Assembly (NCBI GenBank): GCA_014377915.1 | Contig: JACMOT010000459.1 | Span: 1-5,526 of the forward strand | Length of the DNA: 5,526 bases | DNA from: Tardiphaga sp. | Lineage (GTDB): Bacteria > Pseudomonadota > Alphaproteobacteria > Rhizobiales > Xanthobacteraceae | Direction of reading: 5' to 3' | Shown here: piece by piece, positions 1 through 5,244 of the stretch | How the letters are laid out: every line of letters begins with the position of its first letter | Position numbering within the stretch: the stretch's first letter is position 1 | Made by a program: the position numbers and the translations under genes | Notes under the pieces: generated by a model | The model's input: only the letters and a program-made list of their open reading frames with translations | What the model was told of the DNA's origin: nothing | The model's database searches: none

Positions 1-787
1 CCTTCGCCGCGCCTGCGAACGCCGTGAACGTGCCCTGCTCCGCGATCTCCTGCGCGGCGCCGATAAACCCCGCCCACGCGCTGCGCGCGAGCGCGCCGCC
101 GACGCTGATGCGGCGGACGCCGAGGTCGGCCATGGCCGCCACCGTCATCGACGGCTGCACGATCAGCAGGTTGACCGGTTTGGGATGCACCGCCTTGACC
201 ACCGCCGCGATATCCTCCGGTCTATGAATGCCCGGCGCATAGAGGCAGTCCGCTCCAGCGTCGGCGAAGGCGACCAGCCGCGCGATGGTTTTTGTCAGGT
301 CGCGTTCGGGGGTGAGAAAGCCTTCGCAGCGCGCGATCAGCATCACCGCGGGATCGACCGCGTCGATCGCCGCGCGGGCGGCCTGGATGCGCTCCACCGC
401 GAGGTCGTCCGCATAAAGCGGCTGGTCGGCGCGGCCGGTGGAGTTCTCGATCGACAGGCCGGCAATGCCGGTCGCCACCGCGCGCGTCACATTGGCGGCG
501 ACGCCTTCGGGATCGTCGGCAAAGCCGGCCTCGAAATCGGCATTGATGGGCAAATCGGTCGCGGCGCATAGCGTGGCGAGGTGGTCGATGACGTCGTCGC
601 AGGTGACATGGTTGTCGGCGCGGCCGGTCGACCAGGCATAGCCGGACGAGGTCGAGGCCAGCGCCTGGAAGCCGGCCTGCGCGAGATAGCGCGCGGAACC
701 GACGTCCCAGGGGTTGGGGATGACGAAGCAGCCCTGCTCATGCAGTTGGCGGAATGTCGCGCGTTTCTCGGCGGTGCTCACAGCCAT
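1..787 (-). CDS. Isocitrate lyase/phosphoenolpyruvate mutase superfamily protein (C-terminus cut by window edge)
   Basis: The minus-strand frame from the ATG at 787 is open for 262 codons to the left edge, which is nearly the full 270-290 residues usual for this family. Visible family marks in order are PNPWDVGSARYLAQAGF (residues 24-40), the STSSGYAWSTG segment (45-55), NADFEAGF (82-89, the metal-binding strand), LSIENST (111-117), ARCEGF (152-157), GADCLYAPG (178-186) and GVRRISVGGALARSAW (223-238). Together these trace the alternating strands of the TIM-barrel. Known members make or break C-C or C-P bonds next to a carboxylate: methylisocitrate lyase, PEP mutase, oxaloacetate decarboxylase. 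The KKCGH-type gating loop with the catalytic cysteine of true isocitrate and methylisocitrate lyases is absent after strand 4, so I assign no substrate. It is probably a soluble cytoplasmic protein. A strong ribosome site fixes the start. It lies 223 bases downstream of the methyltransferase gene, separated by a palindromic element, so co-transcription is uncertain. Confidence 0.9.
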   Translation of the reverse strand, partial: MAVSTAEKRATFRQLHEQGCFVIPNPWDVGSARYLAQAGFQALASTSSGYAWSTGRADNHVTCDDVIDHLATLCAATDLPINADFEAGFADDPEGVAANVTRAVATGIAGLSIENSTGRADQPLYADDLAVERIQAARAAIDAVDPAVMLIARCEGFLTPERDLTKTIARLVAFADAGADCLYAPGIHRPEDIAAVVKAVHPKPVNLLIVQPSMTVAAMADLGVRRISVGGALARSAWAGFIGAAQEIAEQGTFTAFAGAAK

Positions 788-792
788 GGTCG

Positions 793-799
793 CCTCCCT
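793..799 (-). promoter_or_regulatory. Shine-Dalgarno sequence of the PEP-mutase-like gene
   Basis: Read on the minus strand the bases are AGGGAGG, a near-consensus anti-16S match with a five-base spacer to the ATG at 787. It supports this start over any internal one and suggests efficient translation. Confidence 0.75.
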
Positions 800-828
800 T
801 TTTGTTATCTCAAGAACCGCAATCCGTT

Positions 829-980
829 TCCCGGGCGCGATGCAGCACGCAGTGCTGCTTCGCAGAACCGGGATCCCGGTTGCTTGCGCTTCGAACCGGG
901 GCCCCGGATCTGCGGAGCACCACGCCACCCCGACGATGCTTCGCATCGTCAGGCGGCGCGCTGCACCGCGTCCGGGGAAC
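829..980. repeat. Composite palindromic (REP/BIME-like) intergenic element A
   Basis: This fills most of the gap between the two minus-strand genes. Unit 1 is bounded by TCCCGG (829-834) and CCGGGA (868-873) and encloses a hairpin with a perfect 7-base stem, GCAGCAC/GTGCTGC (842-858). The 16-base perfect palindrome AACCGGGATCCCGGTT (866-881) follows. Unit 2 is bounded by CCCCGGA (902-908) and TCCGGGG (971-977). It encloses CGCC/GGCG (923-926 with 952-955) and a perfect 8-base stem GACGATGC/GCATCGTC with a TTC loop (932-950). The right end TGCACCGCGTCCGGG (962-976) recurs with one change in element B at 3162-3176. Such elements are typically dispersed in many copies. Possible roles include stabilising mRNA 3' ends, blocking exonucleases or binding architectural proteins; none is demonstrated here. 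Confidence 0.7.
932..950. repeat. Perfect 8-bp hairpin after the methyltransferase gene
   Basis: The stem GACGATGC/GCATCGTC with a three-base loop starts about 60 bases past the stop of the minus-strand methyltransferase gene. It is the tightest hairpin inside element A. There is no T-run after it on the minus strand, so it is not a classical intrinsic terminator, but it could protect the 3' end of that transcript. Confidence 0.5.
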
Positions 981-1010
981 GAGTGGCCGCGCCGCGCGAA
1001 AGAGAAGGGA

Positions 1011-2225
1011 CTATGCCTCGCCAGGCATCGTCCCGGCCAGTGCCGTTTCCAGCCGCGCCAGTTCGGTGGTGATATCGCTGGTGACATCCTCGGTGCGCAT
1101 GGCGATCACGCGGTAACCGCGCTCCTCGAGCCAGGCGGTGCGCGCCGCGCGGTCGGTAACGATGATGTCGGTCTCGTCGGCATTGACCAGCTCGATCGCC
1201 GCGCGCCGCGGAAACGAGACGAAATCCGGGATGTGGCGGCCGACCGGGGTCTGGCGCTTGAAGGTGCCGGCAAAGCGGCGGTCGGTGCGCAGCGCCTCCC
1301 ACAGCAGCCGCTCGGCGTCGGTCGGATTGCGGCGCAACAGCCGCGCCAGCCCGCGCACGGTGCCGCTCTCGTGCGGCAAGGCGCCCTGGCCGTGTTCGGC
1401 CAGCAGCGCACGCAGCCGCGTCGCCTGTTCGCCGTCGAGCACGCCGCCCTTGGCCGGGCCTTTTCGCCCTTCGGCGATCGCCATCACCACGCCGTGCAGC
1501 GTGTGCATGTCCTGCTTGCTCGGCTCCATCCTAGAGAAGATGTTGCGCAGATTGACCAGCATGGTCTCGCGCTTTTCCACCGGCCGCAGGAATTCGACCT
1601 TGTCGAGCTCGCGCACCAGATTGTCGAAGAACGCCTGCATCTGGTGCTGCGCGGCGGGTTCGGAACGTTCCGGCATCGCATAGGGCAGCGCGTTGGCGGT
1701 CGCCTGCTTGAAATATTCATAGCCGCACAGCAGCACCGCCTGCGCCAGATTGAGCGAGGCGAAGGCCGGGTTGACCGGGAAGGTGATGATGCGGTTGGCC
1801 AGCGCCACCTCCTCGTTCAGCAGGCCGTAGCGCTCGCGGCCGAACATGATTCCGGCGGTGGCCCCGGTGGCGACATGGGCGATGGTCTCGGCGGCCGCGG
1901 CTTCCGGCGCCACGACTGGCTTGGCCTGGTCATGGGCGCGGGCGGTGGTGGCGAACAGCAGCGTGCAGTCGGCGACGGCTTGTTCCACGGTGTCGAACAG
2001 CTCGACGCGGTCGAGGATGTGGTCGGCGCCGGAGGCCGCGCGGCGGGCATGGACATTGGGCCAGCCATCGCGCGGCTTGACCAGCCGCAGCCGGGTCAGC
2101 CCGAAATTGCCCATGGCGCGGGCGCACATGCCGATGTTCTCGCCGAGCTGCGGTTCGACCAGCACGACGACCGGTCCGATGAGCTCGCTTTGCGCCTTGG
2201 TGTGATCGGTGCCTGAACCGGACAT
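1011..2225 (-). CDS. trmJ: TrmJ/SpoU-family tRNA 2'-O-methyltransferase with C-terminal DUF559 domain
   Basis: This 404-residue protein has two parts. Residues 16-175 form the SPOUT knot methyltransferase domain, with motif 1 VEPQLGENIGMCARAMGNFG (23-42), motif 2 GIMFGRERYGLLNEE (125-139) and motif 3 FPVNPAFASLNLAQAV (149-164). Residues 190-250 are the helical TrmJ extension, including LRNIFSRMEPSKQDMHTLHG. In this family the enzyme uses S-adenosylmethionine to 2'-O-methylate a tRNA anticodon-loop nucleotide (position 32 in E. coli TrmJ). Residues about 290-395 match DUF559: RGLARLLRRNPTDAERLLWE, then FKRQTPVGRHIPDFV, then RTAWLEERGYRVI. TrmJ is usually about 240-280 residues, so the tail is extra. 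The frame is continuous across the joint, and codon use does not change obviously. The nuclease-type DG-x-Q-H motif expected near 346-352 reads VNADETD, so nuclease activity is doubtful. The ATG at 2225 has a weak purine-rich site (AAGCGAG) before it. The gene is divergent from the 2402 gene. The methyltransferase family is secure; the exact target base is inferred. Confidence 0.9.
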   Translation of the reverse strand: MSGSGTDHTKAQSELIGPVVVLVEPQLGENIGMCARAMGNFGLTRLRLVKPRDGWPNVHARRAASGADHILDRVELFDTVEQAVADCTLLFATTARAHDQAKPVVAPEAAAAETIAHVATGATAGIMFGRERYGLLNEEVALANRIITFPVNPAFASLNLAQAVLLCGYEYFKQATANALPYAMPERSEPAAQHQMQAFFDNLVRELDKVEFLRPVEKRETMLVNLRNIFSRMEPSKQDMHTLHGVVMAIAEGRKGPAKGGVLDGEQATRLRALLAEHGQGALPHESGTVRGLARLLRRNPTDAERLLWEALRTDRRFAGTFKRQTPVGRHIPDFVSFPRRAAIELVNADETDIIVTDRAARTAWLEERGYRVIAMRTEDVTSDITTELARLETALAGTMPGEA

Positions 2226-2401
2226 CTCGCTTCACTTTCTGATTCGGTCTGCCCGGGCTTCGAACGAACCGGCAGCGCGGCCTCGTTTGCCCGTCTGACA
2301 GAATTTCTCAAGCAAATAATGGGATCTGGTGTGCCGCAGGCACTGGCCTAGACTGATCCGGCTGCCGCGAACCGCCACGGCTCCCGCCGCGACCAACCAC
2401 A
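2226..2401. promoter_or_regulatory. Divergent intergenic region between trmJ and the helical-repeat gene
   Basis: These 176 bases must hold the 5' signals of the two diverging genes. The stretch 2295-2323 is A/T-rich for this genome (CTGACA followed by AAATAAT) and resembles a weak rightward promoter, but the spacing is shorter than the usual 16-18 bases. A short hairpin GTGCC/GGCAC lies at 2331-2343. I see no convincing operator. Confidence 0.3.
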
Positions 2402-3016
2402 ATGACCTGCTCGCCGCCACTTCCGCACACGCCTTCCCCCGCCCGCGCGTCCCTGACCGGGCGACAGCGCGCCGCGCAATTGGCCGCGCTCGACACCGCG
2501 CAGGCGCTGGCCGCGGCGCGCGGCTGTCCCGACGCCTGGTACCGCGTTCAGGCGCTGGCCTCGGTCGCCGTCCATGCCGCGGCGCCCGAGGCGCTGGCCA
2601 TCCTCGACGAGGCGGCACGCGAATCCCGGTCCTGCCCCGATGTCTATGGCACCGTGGCGGTGATGGCCTGGCCGATCGCGGTCGCGCTGCGGCTTGGATG
2701 TTTCCCCTTCGCGGACCGCGAACTGGCGCGGGTGCTGGCGCTGGCGCCCTCGGTCGAGCCGGCGGCGTCGCGCGCTTTCGCGCTGCAGACGCTGTGGAGC
2801 GGCTGCTTCGCCGCGGCACCGCGCCATGCCGGACCGGTGTGGGCGACGATCCAGGCCTGCTGCCCGCCCGACCGCCACTGGCGCGCCGCGCGGCTGTACC
2901 GGCATGTCGCCGAGCGAAGCGAGGCGCATCAGTCCGGTGCCGCCGCCAGGGTGCTGCGTGCGATGCCCGAGGGCCCGGCGCGCCGCAAGCTCGCCCGCCG
3001 GCTGGGCCTTGCGTGA
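2402..3016 (+). CDS. Hypothetical all-helical protein with four degenerate ~37-residue repeats (TPR-like)
   Basis: I do not recognise a named family for this 204-residue protein. After a proline-rich start (residues 1-18) it is predicted by eye to be almost entirely alpha-helical and rich in alanine and leucine. Four repeats of roughly 36-39 residues can be laid out. They start at GCPDAWYRV (41), SCPDVYGTV (77), APSVEPAASRA (115) and CCPPDRHWRA (153), each followed by two amphipathic helices. Three of the four open with Cys-Pro and an aromatic residue a few positions later. This resembles TPR, Sel1 or HEAT helical hairpins, which usually mediate protein-protein contacts. There are seven cysteines in all, no signal peptide and no membrane segment, so a cytoplasmic location is likely. 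This frame was chosen over overlapping open frames because its third positions are overwhelmingly G/C and its residue pattern is protein-like. The ATG is the only start after an in-frame stop at 2354. No good ribosome site is seen. Confidence 0.7.
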   Translation: MTCSPPLPHTPSPARASLTGRQRAAQLAALDTAQALAAARGCPDAWYRVQALASVAVHAAAPEALAILDEAARESRSCPDVYGTVAVMAWPIAVALRLGCFPFADRELARVLALAPSVEPAASRAFALQTLWSGCFAAAPRHAGPVWATIQACCPPDRHWRAARLYRHVAERSEAHQSGAAARVLRAMPEGPARRKLARRLGLA

Positions 3017-3044
3017 TTCGTGAGAATTGAAACGGACCCCTGTT

Positions 3045-3178
3045 GTCCCAGCCACGGTGCGACACCCTTGTGCCGCTCCGCGGAGCCGGGACCTTACCGA
3101 ACACAGGCGTTTTTGGCGGTCCCGGCGCCGCGGTGCACGACGCCTCCTTCCGGAGGCGCCATGCGCCGCGTCCGGGAC
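3045..3178. repeat. Composite palindromic (REP/BIME-like) intergenic element B
   Basis: It has the same two-unit plan as element A. Unit 1 is bounded by GTCCC (3045-3049) and GGGAC (3088-3092) and contains the palindrome CTCCGCGGAG (3076-3085). Unit 2 is bounded by GTCCCGG (3119-3125) and CCGGGAC (3172-3178) and contains the perfect stem CGCCTCC/GGAGGCG (3141-3158). Its right end TGCGCCGCGTCCGGG (3162-3176) matches element A at 14 of 15 positions. It lies just after the stop of the helical-repeat gene. Confidence 0.7.
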
Positions 3179-3190
3179 AAGGCCACATCG

Positions 3191-3209
3191 GTCAGAATTC
3201 GACTCTGAC
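3191..3209. repeat. Small hairpin beside the large inverted repeat
   Basis: Perfect 6-base arms GTCAGA (3191-3196) and TCTGAC (3204-3209) flank a seven-base loop. It ends two bases before the large inverted repeat begins, so the two would stack as neighbouring hairpins in RNA or single-stranded DNA. Confidence 0.5.
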
Positions 3210-3210
3210 G

Positions 3211-3293
3211 GGCCTCAGCAAAATCTCGGCGGAGTTCAAAATCCTTAACAAAATTAAGGAATTGCACGCGAAAGCCGAGATTTTGCTGAGGCC
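3211..3293. repeat. 83-base element with perfect 20-bp inverted repeats and a nested hairpin
   Basis: The left arm GGCCTCAGCAAAATCTCGGC (3211-3230) and the right arm (3274-3293) are perfect reverse complements over 20 bases. The 43-base interior is A/T-rich and contains a second perfect hairpin, TCCTTAA (3242-3248) with TTAAGGA (3254-3260), around a CAAAA loop. The element ends 106 bases before the hydrolase ATG. It could be a structured 5' leader, a terminator for the upstream gene (no T-run follows), a miniature inverted-repeat element (no clear target duplication is visible) or a protein-binding cruciform. The structure is certain; its role is not. Confidence 0.85.
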
Positions 3294-3386
3294 GCGCGGC
3301 AAGGCTGCGACAACTTTGCTTTCGATCGGCATTGCAGTACCAGTGGCGGCACAATGGAGCAAAACCGGGTCCGCTGAACCCGGCAC

Positions 3387-3392
3387 GGGGGA
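3387..3392 (+). promoter_or_regulatory. Shine-Dalgarno sequence deciding the hydrolase start
   Basis: GGGGGA with a seven-base spacer to the ATG at 3400. The same frame is open upstream to 3043, so this site and the N-terminal membrane anchor are what favour 3400 as the start. Confidence 0.6.
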
Positions 3393-3399
3393 ACCGACG

Positions 3400-5130
3400 A
3401 TGCGCGCACGATGGACACTGGCAATCGCAGGGGCGGTGCTGATGCTGGCCGGCTCATGGCTGGCGCATCTGACCCAGACCGCGGGCGGCATCAAGGTCAC
3501 GGATATCCGCTTCACCGGCGCCAAGGGCAATAGCATGAGCGCCCTGCTCTATACGCCGCCGAATGCCACCGCGCAGACCCCGGCGCCCGGCATCCTCGCC
3601 GTGCACGGCTACATCAATTCGCGCGAAACCCAGGACGGTTTCGCGATCGAATTCGCCCGCCGCGGCTATGTGGTGCTGGCGCTCGACCAGACCGGCCACG
3701 GCTATAGCGACGGCCCGGCCTTCGCCAATGGCTTTGGCGGCCCCGACGGCCTCGCGCATCTGCGCAGCCTCGCCATCGTCGACAAGGCCAATATCGGCCT
3801 CGAAGGCCATTCGATGGGGGGCTGGACCATCCTGTCGGCGGCGACCGCCATGCCCAACGACTACAAGGCCATGGTGCTGGAAGGCTCCTCCACCGGCAAG
3901 CCGTTCGCCGCCGATGGCACGCCGAGCTGGCCGCGCAACCTCGCTTTGGTGTTCGCGCAATACGAAGAATTCTCCACCCTGATGTGGGGCGTGCCGAAGG
4001 CACGCGACGTCGTCAACAGCCCGAAATTGTGGGCGCTGTTCGGCGCCGGCGCGGCGGTCGAGCCCGGCCGTGTCTATGGCGACATCGCGCAAGGCACCGC
4101 GCGGGTGCTGTACACGCCGGCGATGACGCATCCCGCCGAGCACATCTCGCATGAGGCGATCGGTTACGCGCTCGACTGGTTCGGCAAGACCCTGAGCGGC
4201 GGCACGCCATTGCCGGCGTCGGACCAGATCTGGTTTCGCAAGGAAATCGGCACCGGCCTCGCGCTGCTCGGCTTCGTCGCCTTTCTGATCGGCATGTTCG
4301 ACGCCCTGCTGGAAGCCCGGATGTTCTCGCGGCTGATCCTGCCCGTGCCGGTCGACGGCACGATGCCGGCGGACGCGCCCGTCAATCGCGGCCGCTGGCT
4401 CGGCGCGCTGGGGCTGTCGGCGCTGATCCCGGCGATCACCTATTATCCGGCGTTCGCGCTGGCCGGCGCCTATGTGAAGCCGCAGGCCTGGTTGCCGCAG
4501 GGCATCACCAACCAGATCGTGGTCTGGGCGCTGATCAATGCCGTGATCGCACTGGCGCTGATGGCGTTCGCGCCGAAACGCGCCCGCCGCCGCGGCCTTG
4601 TCGGGCTGTCGGTGGCCATCGCTATCGCCACCATCGCCTGCGGCTATCTGGCGCTGTTTCTGGCCGATCTGGTGTTCAAGGTCGACTTCCGGTTCTGGAT
4701 CGTGGCGCTGAAGCTGTTGAGCGGCAAGCAGGCTGTCATGGCGCTGATCTATCTGGCGCCGCTGACGGCGTTCTTCGTGATCGCGCTGCATGTCATGCAC
4801 CGCAACTTCTCGACGCTGTCGGCCAGCCGGCCGGCGGTCTATCTGACCAATATCGCGGCGCTGGCCGGCGGCTTCGTGATGCTGCTCGGCCTGCAATATG
4901 GCGCGCTGTGGCTCACCGGCCAGTTGATCGACCCGGCACCGGCGGTGATCACCGGGATGGCGCTGAACACCATCGTGGCGATTCAGTTCATCCCCGTGAT
5001 GGCCATTGTCGCGGTGATTGCCACCTTCACCTGGCGGCGCACCGGCTCCAGCCTGCCCGGCGCGCTGATCTGCGCGCTGCTGGTGACGTGGTACGTGGTC
5101 GCCGGGACGGCGACCCAGGCCGCGTTCTGA
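3400..5130 (+). CDS. Membrane-anchored alpha/beta hydrolase with eight C-terminal membrane segments
   Basis: The product has 576 residues. Residues 6-24 form a membrane segment (anchor or uncleaved signal). Residues 30-265 form an alpha/beta-hydrolase domain: oxyanion strand GILAVHGY (64-71), GYVVLALDQTGHGYSDG (89-105), nucleophile elbow GHSMGG (136-141, Ser138), and a His near the domain end (THPAEHIS, His243 or His247) before ALDWF. The acidic triad member cannot be fixed by eye. Eight further hydrophobic segments lie at about 284-304, 334-357, 373-391, 400-425, 446-467, 480-505, 521-543 and 553-570. Loops rich in Arg/Lys (305-333, 392-399, 468-479, 544-552) alternate so that the positive-inside rule places the hydrolase domain in the periplasm. 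It is probably an esterase, thioesterase or peptidase-like enzyme; the substrate is unknown. The ATG at 3400 was chosen because GGGGGA lies seven bases upstream and the hydrophobic anchor follows at once. The frame extends upstream without a stop, but only through repeats. Confidence 0.88.
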   Translation: MRARWTLAIAGAVLMLAGSWLAHLTQTAGGIKVTDIRFTGAKGNSMSALLYTPPNATAQTPAPGILAVHGYINSRETQDGFAIEFARRGYVVLALDQTGHGYSDGPAFANGFGGPDGLAHLRSLAIVDKANIGLEGHSMGGWTILSAATAMPNDYKAMVLEGSSTGKPFAADGTPSWPRNLALVFAQYEEFSTLMWGVPKARDVVNSPKLWALFGAGAAVEPGRVYGDIAQGTARVLYTPAMTHPAEHISHEAIGYALDWFGKTLSGGTPLPASDQIWFRKEIGTGLALLGFVAFLIGMFDALLEARMFSRLILPVPVDGTMPADAPVNRGRWLGALGLSALIPAITYYPAFALAGAYVKPQAWLPQGITNQIVVWALINAVIALALMAFAPKRARRRGLVGLSVAIAIATIACGYLALFLADLVFKVDFRFWIVALKLLSGKQAVMALIYLAPLTAFFVIALHVMHRNFSTLSASRPAVYLTNIAALAGGFVMLLGLQYGALWLTGQLIDPAPAVITGMALNTIVAIQFIPVMAIVAVIATFTWRRTGSSLPGALICALLVTWYVVAGTATQAAF

Positions 5131-5143
5131 GCCAAATTTGGGC

Positions 5144-5180
5144 GGCAGCTGCCTGGCCGCTCGGCTTCCGCCGCGGCCAG
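5144..5180 (+). terminator. GC-rich hairpins downstream of the hydrolase gene, possible terminator
   Basis: The palindrome GGCAGCTGCC (5144-5153) abuts a perfect 8-base stem CTGGCCGC (5153-5160) with GCGGCCAG (5173-5180). It starts 14 bases after the hydrolase stop. There is no T-run after it, so if it ends transcription it is not a canonical intrinsic terminator. It could equally be an mRNA 3' stabiliser. Confidence 0.35.
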
Positions 5181-5194
5181 CGCAATGCTATAGC
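5166..5194 (+). promoter_or_regulatory. Weak candidate promoter for icd
   Basis: TATAGC (5189-5194) resembles a -10 box, with TTCCGC (5166-5171) 17 bases upstream as a poor -35. It lies about 50 bases before the icd start and overlaps the right side of the hairpin region. The position is sensible but the match is weak. Confidence 0.25.
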
Positions 5195-5244
5195 CCCCTG
5201 ACCATCACCCTGCCCTCCCGCAACGCGTCAAAGGCCCGATCTAC

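Larger units (their letters stand above)
3017..3399. other. 383-base intergenic region made of palindromes and a large hairpin
   Basis: No gene is supported here. From left to right it contains the palindromic element B, a small hairpin (3191-3209), the 83-base nested inverted repeat (3211-3293) and about 100 bases of leader before the hydrolase. One frame stays open from a TTG at 3043 into the hydrolase, but it would translate the palindromes and shows no family resemblance. A seven-codon reading frame (ATG at 3354, TGA at 3375-3377) lies just upstream of the hydrolase start, with no support as a real leader peptide. Confidence 0.6.

Noticed and set aside
24..571. Short plus-strand frames opposite the PEP-mutase-like gene
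   Set aside because: They overlap a gene with an unbroken 262-codon frame, strong ribosome site and family motifs on the minus strand.
714..2216. 500-codon open frame on the plus strand opposite the methyltransferase gene
   Set aside because: It is antisense to a gene with clear SPOUT and DUF559 motifs. Its protein is low-complexity, rich in Arg, Gly and His, and matches no family; long antisense frames are common in GC-rich DNA.
2348..3055. 235-codon minus-strand alternative to the helical-repeat gene
   Set aside because: Third-position G/C bias and the helical, repeat-containing residue pattern favour the plus-strand frame 2402-3016. The alternative is Arg/Gly-rich and overlaps element B.
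2232..3188. 318-codon minus-strand frame opposite the helical-repeat gene
   Set aside because: It runs through palindromic element B and the divergent promoter region, and its sequence is Arg/Pro/Ala low-complexity, unlike a real protein.
3211..3293. Intrinsic terminator for the helical-repeat gene
   Set aside because: The stem is strong, but it starts almost 200 bases after the stop, has a 43-base interior and no T-run following, so it does not fit a classical terminator. Kept only as an inverted repeat of unknown role.
3354..3377. Seven-codon leader reading frame upstream of the hydrolase
   Set aside because: No convincing ribosome site and no run of regulatory codons; such short frames arise easily by chance.
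3043..3399. N-terminal extension of the hydrolase from a TTG at 3043
   Set aside because: The frame is open, but it would translate element B and the large inverted repeat, lacks a ribosome site, and would place 119 unrelated residues before a good membrane anchor. The ATG at 3400 has GGGGGA seven bases upstream.
3454..4896. 480-codon open frame on the minus strand opposite the hydrolase
   Set aside because: It mirrors the hydrolase codons, is very rich in Arg, Gln, His and Asp, and has no domain motif; it is a compositional shadow.
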